Under the pieces are notes generated by a model. That model saw only the letters and a program-made list of their open reading frames with translations. It was not told the origin of the DNA and searched no databases. The translations under genes and the position numbers were made by a program. From JBPOFY01 sp051252415 (lineage in GTDB: Bacteria > Verrucomicrobiota > Verrucomicrobiia > Opitutales > Coraliomargaritaceae), in the NCBI GenBank assembly GCA_051252415.1, contig JBPOGA010000003.1, positions 186,001 through 250,000 on the forward strand: a DNA stretch of 64,000 nt, written 5' to 3'. Positions 8,726 to 15,238 of this stretch are shown here, piece by piece; position 1 is the first letter of the stretch; every line of letters begins with the position of its first letter.

Positions 8726-10186
8726 TTAAACCTTTAGCAGTTTTTTCGCTTTATCTGTTAGTTGATACTTCTGAAGCCGGCTCGTTGGCTTGTCAGGGAT
8801 GGTGAGTTCTAAAAACTCGTGCTTCAGCAGTTTTGACATCGAGCGCTTAAAGTTACCTGTTCGTTTGGCATAGCCTGCAACTTCTAACAGAACTTTGCTT
8901 TCTTGTGGATGGTTGATGCAAGCTGTGAGTATCGAACGTTCAATCTCAGTTAGTTCGACTTGGGCCTCATGGGCCCCGACTTGGGCCTCACTTGGGCCCA
9001 ACTGGGTCGGTGACTTGGTGCCTACTTGCTGGGTCTCTTGCTGGGTGACTTGCTGGGTGACTTGTGGGGTCATCTTGAATTTGGGCAGCAAAGTGACTTG
9101 GACACCGGTGGGGGTGGCTTCGTAGATGGGGGCGGCGCAGCCGTATTCGGTGCAGGCGTTGGTGATCTTCTCGATGCCGCGGCCCCAGGAGTCAATATAG
9201 CCGGCTTTGAAGCAGATATCGGCGATGAGTCGGTTTCTCGGGACGGAGGCATGGGGCGCGTTGAGGTCTTTGATCTCGTGGGGGAGTGGGCCTTCGTTCC
9301 AGATGCGTAGGCGGTCGTCGTAGATGCGGGCTTGCACGGTGCTGGATAGATAACGCCGATGGACGAGTGCGTTGAGGAAGACCTCCCGCAGCGCGGCGGT
9401 GGGATAGGGTGGTTCTTCGATCCGGTGGATGCCTTCGAAGCGGATGGCTTTGACGAAGAATTTGCGCTCCAGCTGTTCGAGGATTTCGGGCAGGCTTTGG
9501 ATGATGTTGCCCTCGATGACTTCTTGGTAGCGGATGTCGACTTCGTCGGCAAAGCGACCGAGCTTGACGCTGAGCGAGTGGTAGAATTTGGCAGGGTCTT
9601 TACCGAAAAGCACCACGGCGGCGCGGGTGAGCTGACCCTTTTGAATAAGCCGTAGCTTTTCAAAAAGTTCTTGGGTGCTGACTTCACCAATGTCCGGCAT
9701 GCGGCCAGCGGTTTTGGCGTCTTTGAGAAAGCGTTCGACGGCGGCTGGCTCGATGTCGTCGAGCGTCGCGTCGGGTTCGGGCATAGCGTCCCAAGTGAGT
9801 CCGGCTTTGTTAAGTAAGAACTCATTGAGTGTGATACCGGTCAGCTCGATCTTAGTGCTGCCCGTGCGGTAGTAATAGCGTCCGCGTAAGGAGATCGCCA
9901 CGGAACTGGGCTGAACGGGGATTTCGAGGAATTGTTTGCCGCCTGCCTCGTGCAGATTGACGTCGAGGGTGAGGCCGAGCTGTTGCTTGGCTTTGCTCGG
10001 AATGTCTTCAAGGAGTTTCTTGGCATTGGCTAAACCGCAGACGGAGCCGTCGTCTTCCTTGCCAATGAAGATCGAGCCACCTTGGGCATTGGCGAAGCCG
10101 CAAATCCATTTTAGGTATTCGTCCTGCCATGAGCGTTTCCACTCGATGTTTTGTCTTTCTGTCACGATGCGCAGAATACTGAACAA
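8726..10186 (-). CDS. AlbA_2 (Schlafen-like) / HATPase_c_4 protein with C-terminal helix-turn-helix
   Basis: 486 residues. The N-terminus (ERQNIEWKRSWQDEYLKWIC, then GFANAQGGSIFIGKEDDG) is an AlbA_2/Schlafen-type putative nucleic-acid-binding domain. The middle carries a GHKL-type ATPase segment (LREVFLNALVHRRY, YDDRLRIWNEGPLP, GRGIEKI). The end (about 430-486) looks like a winged helix. A linker at about 372-415 is built from QVTQQ- and EAQV-type repeats. Such proteins are often annotated as ATP-binding or RecG-like regulators. It is the first gene of a two-gene unit with the TIR-STAND gene. Role inferred: regulator or effector of that unit. Confidence 0.8.
   Translation of the reverse strand: MFSILRIVTERQNIEWKRSWQDEYLKWICGFANAQGGSIFIGKEDDGSVCGLANAKKLLEDIPSKAKQQLGLTLDVNLHEAGGKQFLEIPVQPSSVAISLRGRYYYRTGSTKIELTGITLNEFLLNKAGLTWDAMPEPDATLDDIEPAAVERFLKDAKTAGRMPDIGEVSTQELFEKLRLIQKGQLTRAAVVLFGKDPAKFYHSLSVKLGRFADEVDIRYQEVIEGNIIQSLPEILEQLERKFFVKAIRFEGIHRIEEPPYPTAALREVFLNALVHRRYLSSTVQARIYDDRLRIWNEGPLPHEIKDLNAPHASVPRNRLIADICFKAGYIDSWGRGIEKITNACTEYGCAAPIYEATPTGVQVTLLPKFKMTPQVTQQVTQQETQQVGTKSPTQLGPSEAQVGAHEAQVELTEIERSILTACINHPQESKVLLEVAGYAKRTGNFKRSMSKLLKHEFLELTIPDKPTSRLQKYQLTDKAKKLLKV
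9024..9071. repeat. Four 12-bp tandem repeats inside the AlbA_2 gene
   Basis: Four units of the form ACTTGCTGGGTG, with one or two substitutions in some copies, encode QVTQ-type tetrapeptides in the linker between ATPase and helix-turn-helix parts. The unit is a multiple of three, so copy-number change would alter linker length without breaking the frame. Confidence 0.75.
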
Positions 10187-10261
10187 GTGTTTACTTTAAG
10201 TCAACGGTTAGTCTTTTTAATGACGGCAGCTTGCTTAGATTTTGGCAGGCTGTCGCAGGGG

Positions 10262-10335
10262 GCGCTGCTCCTTACGCCGAACTCCGTTCTTCATCCCAAT
10301 TCGCTGTGCTCATAATTTGATATGGCTTTGCTAAA
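10262..10335. repeat. Partial unit 1 of tRNA-flank repeat
   Basis: The stretch containing CTCCTTACGCCGAACT and CATCCCAATTCGCT, ending in GGCTTTGCTAA, is the left-most and shortest of three related spacer units that each end on a copy of the tRNA-Ser 3' end. The others are at 10355-10484 and 10946-11063. No gene is present between 10187 and 10533. Confidence 0.6.
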
Positions 10336-10354
10336 TGGCGGAGAGGGAGGGATT
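10336..10354 (-). repeat. tRNA-Ser 3'-end copy 1
   Basis: The 19-mer TGGCGGAGAGGGAGGGATT is identical to the complement of the last 19 bases (T-arm part, acceptor, CCA) of the tRNA-Ser at 11064-11153. Homology to the tRNA body stops there. Confidence 0.85.
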
Positions 10355-10484
10355 GGTTTTGCGTGGCAAAATCGCTGCGCGATCACCTTTGGTGCCCCAT
10401 CTTCAGTCGCATTCGCTCCTTACGTCGAACTGGGTTCTCATCCCTGTTCCGCTTTGCGGATAATTGCCATTTAGCTTTGCTAAA
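10355..10484. repeat. tRNA-flank repeat unit 2, string of mini-hairpins
   Basis: About 130 bp. It contains consecutive short inverted repeats with 3-nt loops: TTTTGC-GTG-GCAAAA, TCGC-TGC-GCGA, CACC-TTT-GGTG, CCGC-TTT-GCGG and TTTAGC-TTT-GCTAAA. The segment CGCTCCTTACGTCGAACT...GGTTCTCATCCC is shared with units 1 and 3. Confidence 0.65.
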
Positions 10485-10503
10485 TGGCGGCGAGGGAGGG
10501 ATT
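10485..10503 (-). repeat. tRNA-Ser 3'-end copy 2
   Basis: TGGCGGCGAGGGAGGGATT differs from the tRNA-Ser tail complement by one base (A to C). It lies immediately left of the GIY-YIG gene's 3' side. Confidence 0.8.
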
Positions 10504-10533
10504 CAATTGCGAACACTTTTGGAACGATTGTGG

Positions 10534-10869
10534 TCAAGTCTTTCTTGATTTGCTCAGTGTTTTCAATTTTTCAAAATCACCGCGAATAAGCGCGACCTTC
10601 TTTGCTCGCGACCACTTCTTAAGCTGTCGCTCTCGTTTGATGGCTGCAGTCGCCTCCATTGGACCTTCGGTGTATACCAAAGTGAAATCCTGCAGTTGTT
10701 TAGCTTGTCGAGAGCCACTTCCTTCAGCGTGTCGCCGCATGCGATTCGAGACGTTTTTAGTTTGTCCAACGTAAAGCATCCCATTGCGCATTAATAAGAT
10801 ATAAACCCAAGAAAGCCCTTCGACAGGCTCAGGGCATTCGACGCGCTTTAAGTCTTTGGGAAATTCCAT
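10534..10869 (-). CDS. GIY-YIG nuclease family protein (stand-alone, UPF0213/endonuclease-like)
   Basis: 111 residues. The core SWVYILLMRNGMLYVGQTKN carries the VYI...YVG version of the GIY-YIG signature, followed by NVSNRMRRHAEGSGSRQAK with the conserved arginine/histidine helix and by AAIKRERQLKKWSRAKKVAL, typical of small single-domain GIY-YIG proteins. The 20 residues before the domain include the peptide ECPEPVEGLSW, encoded by a widespread palindromic repeat, so the native N-terminus is uncertain; Met1 is the only ATG before the domain. The gene is bracketed by partial copies of the tRNA-Ser 3' end. Probable homing-type or repair nuclease; target unknown. Confidence 0.75.
   Translation of the reverse strand: MEFPKDLKRVECPEPVEGLSWVYILLMRNGMLYVGQTKNVSNRMRRHAEGSGSRQAKQLQDFTLVYTEGPMEATAAIKRERQLKKWSRAKKVALIRGDFEKLKTLSKSRKT
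10815..10835. repeat. Dispersed palindromic repeat (CPEPVEG-encoding)
   Basis: A 21-bp element with GCCCT/AGGGC ends and the core TTCGACAGGCTC is read in the GIY-YIG frame as the CPEPVEG peptide. This element is known as a high-copy short repeat in many unrelated bacterial genomes and often intrudes into gene starts. Confidence 0.6.
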
Positions 10870-10926
10870 AGCTCGTCTTAATTTTCAACTCTTTTGGCCT
10901 GCCATGAGCAAGCGAAGCGCGTCGAA

Positions 10927-10945
10927 TGGCGGAGAGGGAGGGATT
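10927..10945 (-). repeat. tRNA-Ser 3'-end copy 3
   Basis: Identical 19-mer to the tRNA-Ser tail complement, on the upstream side of the GIY-YIG gene. Together with copy 2 it frames that gene with about 420 bp in between. Confidence 0.85.
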
Positions 10946-11155
<210 letters not shown>

Positions 11156-11329
11156 TGGAAGCCGATCAGCAAATGTGTCGAAACTCTAAGGTCAATAGTA
11201 AACGAAGATATCTCAAGAGCTTGTAAAATCGAATGTTTGGATATCTTTTGGGGGTTGCTTTTCAAAGTCCTCGCCTCAAGCCTGCTTTTTTCGATTTTTA
11301 CCCTATTTAATATTACCATTTCGTAGCTC

Positions 11330-12376
11330 GTGACCGACTCTAAAGAGAACCTTCGCTTTAACGATCTCCCCCGTATTCAGGTTGTAGCCGCTTTTCTATT
11401 GGTTGGTTTCGCGGCCTTTATGGTGTGGGATCAGTTTTATTGGTGGGGTGAGCTAGATGACTATAGCTTTGGGTATTTGGTGCCCTTGTTTTCAGCGTAT
11501 GTTGTATATGATCGGTGGCCGATCATACGGAGTTATTTGTTTTTTGGAAAGGGGCCTGAAGAGGAGCTTCCAGAAGCGCAGTCTTCGTCGGGTGCGAGCA
11601 CGTTCCTGGAGTGGTTGGCGCTGGCTGCATTCACCGGTGCGGCTGGCTTATACGCGATCGGTGCGCTGTTGCGTTCCGTGACTGGGCCTCAGAACCCTGC
11701 ATCGCTAGCGATTGCCGCGGGGTTTGCGGGTATCGCGCTTTCAATCATCTTTATTTTCACAAAGCAATCGGCTGATGGTAAGCCGATGGCATTGAAGCAG
11801 CGCCTGGCACTTACATTTTTGTTTTTGTTTCCTGTTTTGATTTGGCTGTTGTCGGCTCCTTTGGTGTCGGTTTTAGAGACGAAGATTAAGCTCTTTTTAC
11901 TCACCAAGGTGACCATTATCGTTTTCAACGTATTTGATATCTTAGGGTATGAATTGGAGCGCCGAGGGAACGTCTTGATTTTACCTAAAGGAGAGGTTGG
12001 TGTTGAAGAAGCGTGTTCTGGTATTCGTTCGCTGACTGCATGTTTGTTTGCGGGCACGTTTTTAGCATCCGTGTTTTTGAATCGATTCTGGAAGAAGGTA
12101 TTGCTCGTTTTTGCCGCAATGCTGTTGGCTGTCTTTACCAATTTATTGCGTAGTCTTTTTCTCACCCTTTGGGCCTATAAAAATGGAGCTCGAGCGATTG
12201 ATGAGCCTGTGGTGCTGCCTATTGTTGGGGATTTGGGAAGTGTGCATGACGTAACAGGAATGGCAATTTTGGTCGTTACCTGCATTGGTTTGATCTGTTT
12301 ATTACCGATTTTTAATTTCAAGTTGAAGGAGTTTGATGAGGATGAAGATGATTACATCGGAGCTGCGCCCGAATGA
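11330..12376 (+). CDS. Exosortase/archaeosortase family protein
   Basis: 348 residues, GTG start, multi-spanning inner-membrane protein. The catalytic triad of exosortases is visible: Cys229 in VEEACSGIRSL, Arg274 in FTNLLRSLFL and His306 in SVHDVTGMA. Exosortases recognise C-terminal PEP-CTERM tripartite signals and process proteins during export, usually together with exopolysaccharide production. A matching substrate lies at 59668-60549. The stop overlaps the glgA start by 4 bp (ATGA), implying a joint transcript. No EpsI domain is fused. Which exosortase subclass it belongs to cannot be told here. Confidence 0.9.
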   Translation: MTDSKENLRFNDLPRIQVVAAFLLVGFAAFMVWDQFYWWGELDDYSFGYLVPLFSAYVVYDRWPIIRSYLFFGKGPEEELPEAQSSSGASTFLEWLALAAFTGAAGLYAIGALLRSVTGPQNPASLAIAAGFAGIALSIIFIFTKQSADGKPMALKQRLALTFLFLFPVLIWLLSAPLVSVLETKIKLFLLTKVTIIVFNVFDILGYELERRGNVLILPKGEVGVEEACSGIRSLTACLFAGTFLASVFLNRFWKKVLLVFAAMLLAVFTNLLRSLFLTLWAYKNGARAIDEPVVLPIVGDLGSVHDVTGMAILVVTCIGLICLLPIFNFKLKEFDEDEDDYIGAAPE

Positions 12377-13863
12377 TGCCTAAGAAGCTAAAGGTATTAA
12401 TGGTGGCACCTGAGGTGACGCCAATTATCAAAGTGGGTGGGCTCGCGGATGTTGTTGGCGCCTTATCGAAAGCACTCGTGGAGCAAGGGCATGATGTTCG
12501 CATTGTCATGCCGAAATATGCAGGGATGAAGCATATTGATACTGCTAAAGCGGAAGAGCGGCCCTTGGTGGTTCGCCTCGGAGGGCATGAATCGTATGCG
12601 CGTGTTTGGACGACGACGTTGCCAGATTCAAAAGCGATCCTCTATTTATTGGAACATAATCAATTTTTTGATGCTCGCTCGGTATATACTGGGCCAAGTG
12701 GTAATGAGGATGATAATGGGCAGCGTTTTACTTTTTTTAGCCGTGCTGCGATTGATTTGACGACATACTTGGACTGGATTCCAGATGTGATCCATTGCCA
12801 CGATTGGGCGACTGGATTGACTCCTGTCTATTTGAATACGACGGAGCTGCATAATCCAATTGGCCGTGCGGCTTCTGTGCTGACTTTGCATAATATGGAG
12901 CATCAGGGATGGTTTCACCGTAATATTATCGAGTATGCGGGCTTACCAGATTCTGTATTTCGACCCGACGGTTTAGAGTCTATGGGTGAGGCAAATATGC
13001 TGAAAGGTGGCATGTATCACTCGACAAAGATTACCACGGTGAGCCCGACGTATGCGAAGGAAGTGCAAACGCCTGATGGCGGTGGTGGATTGCATCATGT
13101 GCTTTCTTTTCGTCAGAATGATTTATTTGGTGTGATCAATGGTATCGATGAGAGTGAGTGGAATCCGAAAATCGACACCTTGATCCCTGCCAATTTCACC
13201 GCGAAGAATTTAAAGGGTAAAGGCATTTGTAAGAAAGCCTTGCAGGAGGCATATGGATTAGAAGTGCGCCCTGATGTGCCTGTGTTTGCAGTGGTGTCTC
13301 GCTTGGCGAATCAAAAGGGCTTGGATTTATTAGCTGCTATTGGAGATCGGTTGATGGCTGATATGCAGATACAGGTGGCTGTTTTAGGCACTGGTGAGCC
13401 TTCATTAGAGCACGCGTTCCGTGAGTTGGCGCAACGATACCCAGGTCGCTTTGGAGCACAGCTTTTATTTTCGAATGAGTTAGCACATTTGACGACTGCT
13501 GGAGCGGATTTTTTCGTCATGCCGAGTCGTTTTGAGCCCTGCGGATTAGGGCAACTCTATGCGATGACTTACGGAACGCTGCCCGTTGTTCGAGCAACGG
13601 GTGGTCTTATTGATACGGTTGAGAAATATTCCGAACATTGTCGAACGGGGACTGGATTCGTTTTTGATTTCCCGACTGAGGATGGCCTCTACTACACAAT
13701 CGGTTGGGCCTGCTCGACTTACTATGATCGCCCTGAGGATCTTGCCGTGCTTCGAAAGAATGCGATGCAACAATCTTTCAGTTGGGATACTCCTGCTAAA
13801 AAGTATGTGGAAATTTACAAAGAAGCATTGGAGGCGCGCCGCGTGTCATTTGTTGCCAAATAA
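12373..13863 (+). CDS. glgA: Glycogen synthase (ADP-glucose type, GT5)
   Basis: 496 residues, usual length for bacterial GlgA. The N-terminal KVLMVAPEVTPIIKVGGLAD motif (Lys20-Val-Gly-Gly) binds the nucleotide-sugar diphosphate. VIHCHDWATGL, VLTLHNMEHQG, VSRLANQKGLDLL and MPSRFEPCGLGQLYAMTYGT are the standard GT5 landmarks, including the C-terminal catalytic glutamates. It elongates alpha-1,4-glucan from ADP-glucose. It is translationally coupled to the exosortase. No branching enzyme or GlgC is in the window. Confidence 0.96.
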   Translation: MMPKKLKVLMVAPEVTPIIKVGGLADVVGALSKALVEQGHDVRIVMPKYAGMKHIDTAKAEERPLVVRLGGHESYARVWTTTLPDSKAILYLLEHNQFFDARSVYTGPSGNEDDNGQRFTFFSRAAIDLTTYLDWIPDVIHCHDWATGLTPVYLNTTELHNPIGRAASVLTLHNMEHQGWFHRNIIEYAGLPDSVFRPDGLESMGEANMLKGGMYHSTKITTVSPTYAKEVQTPDGGGGLHHVLSFRQNDLFGVINGIDESEWNPKIDTLIPANFTAKNLKGKGICKKALQEAYGLEVRPDVPVFAVVSRLANQKGLDLLAAIGDRLMADMQIQVAVLGTGEPSLEHAFRELAQRYPGRFGAQLLFSNELAHLTTAGADFFVMPSRFEPCGLGQLYAMTYGTLPVVRATGGLIDTVEKYSEHCRTGTGFVFDFPTEDGLYYTIGWACSTYYDRPEDLAVLRKNAMQQSFSWDTPAKKYVEIYKEALEARRVSFVAK

Positions 13864-13934
13864 GGCACCGGATGCGGTATGTATTGCAGGCAGAGGTTGA
13901 CGTATTTGTGGTTTGCACAACTATTATTTAAGCA

Positions 13935-14360
13935 GTGAACGATCCAAATAGAGATTTCAACGAAGTGATACGCACGATTCGTAAGGAGGATCCCCGCTAT
14001 GAGCGTGGGGCGTATTTCTTCCTGCGCCAAGCACTCGACTTTAGTTTGAAAGAGATGCACAAGCGCGGTGCCTTAGGGGAGAGTCATCACTTGACGGGGC
14101 AACAGTTGCTCGAAGGCATACGCCTATATGCGCTGGAACAATATGGCCCGATGACGCGTATGGTTTTTCACTATTGGGGCGTCGGCAACTGCCGCGACTT
14201 TGGCAACATCGTCTTCAACCTTGTAGAGTGTCGTGTCTTAGGCAAAACGGACCAAGATAGCCCCGAAGACTTCGCTAATGGCTATAGTTTTAAAGACGCG
14301 TTTGATACGCCTTTCATGCCGGAGAAGAAGCCCACCGTTAAGCGGCCTCCATTGCGTTAA
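13935..14360 (+). CDS. Minf_1886 family protein
   Basis: 141 residues, GTG start. It matches a PVC-restricted family of unknown function recognisable by EDPRYERGAYFFLRQALDFS, HLTGQQLLEGIR and FHYWGVGNCRDFGNIVFNLV. Small, soluble, no known catalytic motif. Its presence is a useful lineage marker for planctomycetes and verrucomicrobia. It follows glgA by 71 bp and ends overlapping the 3' end of the convergent coiled-coil gene by four bases. Function is not known; conservation suggests a housekeeping role. Confidence 0.85.
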   Translation: MNDPNRDFNEVIRTIRKEDPRYERGAYFFLRQALDFSLKEMHKRGALGESHHLTGQQLLEGIRLYALEQYGPMTRMVFHYWGVGNCRDFGNIVFNLVECRVLGKTDQDSPEDFANGYSFKDAFDTPFMPEKKPTVKRPPLR

Positions 14361-14950
14361 CTCGCATGTGCCTTGGCGTTGTCGCGGAAAACTTTGGCTT
14401 CATGGTCTTCCTCGCGCTGCTCTAGTTTGGCTTCTAGTTCGGTGATCTCCATCGATTTTTCCACAAGTTCGTTTTCGCATTGAACGATGAACTCCTCTCG
14501 CTCCTGCAGCATTTTGCGCGTTTCTTTTATGGACGCTTCTTGGGCGGCGAGCTCTTTCTTGAGTGCTTCAAACGCCTCGCGTTCTTCAGAGCTGATTGTC
14601 TGACCTGCCTGATTATTTTGCAGAGTGTTACTTGCGGCTACTTTTATATGTGCTTCGAGTAGTGCTTCACGTTCTAGGATCTCGCGTTCAGAATGTTTCA
14701 GTTTAATGGCTCGTTCGTTTAGAAGATCTTCGCGAATGATAATGTCGGCCTGTAGCTCAATGAGATTGGCTAGTAACTCTGTTTGCTTTTCAGAATCAAC
14801 TGCGGGGAATTCACCTAGCGGATCCATTAGCGGTTTTACAATCTTGCTTTGGGCGCGCGCAGCAGCCGCAATCGCCGTCCTTAAAGTGAGGCGTTGTTTC
14901 TTTTTACGTAGCGGGGGAGGAAACGGGAAGTTTGTGTCAGTTTTTGACAT
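14357..14950 (-). CDS. Coiled-coil hypothetical protein
   Basis: 197 residues. The first 60 or so are basic and proline-containing (PFPPPLRKKKQRLTLRT); the rest is an almost continuous coiled coil rich in Glu, Leu, Arg and Ala (for example EREILEREALLEAHIKV). No signal peptide or membrane segment. A structural or scaffolding role is plausible but unsupported. It converges on the Minf_1886 gene and shares four bases with it. Confidence 0.6.
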   Translation of the reverse strand: MSKTDTNFPFPPPLRKKKQRLTLRTAIAAAARAQSKIVKPLMDPLGEFPAVDSEKQTELLANLIELQADIIIREDLLNERAIKLKHSEREILEREALLEAHIKVAASNTLQNNQAGQTISSEEREAFEALKKELAAQEASIKETRKMLQEREEFIVQCENELVEKSMEITELEAKLEQREEDHEAKVFRDNAKAHAS

Positions 14951-15238
14951 GGTAGTTATAGTTGTAGGGATATAGTAACTGGCAGATTTGAATAATTGTC
15001 TATTTTTTAATAAATGACAACTCCAAGGGTGCGATCTGGTTGATCATCTAGTGGTTAAACATTTTTCTGACACAATTTCATCGAGATTGAGGAAGTGCTG
15101 CATTTTGTTTAAGGTGTTTGCCCCAATTGATGTAACAGTGATTCGACGGAGTATCGCGCCATGATTTAGGTAGTTTTGGTCCAATTTCGGAAACTTGTTA
15201 TGGATATTTGTATGACAAGAGAGATAGTGGGTTCATCT

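Noticed and set aside
9026..9310. Antisense open frames in the AlbA_2 gene
   Set aside because: Gly/Asp-rich products that come from reading GC-rich codons backwards; no support.
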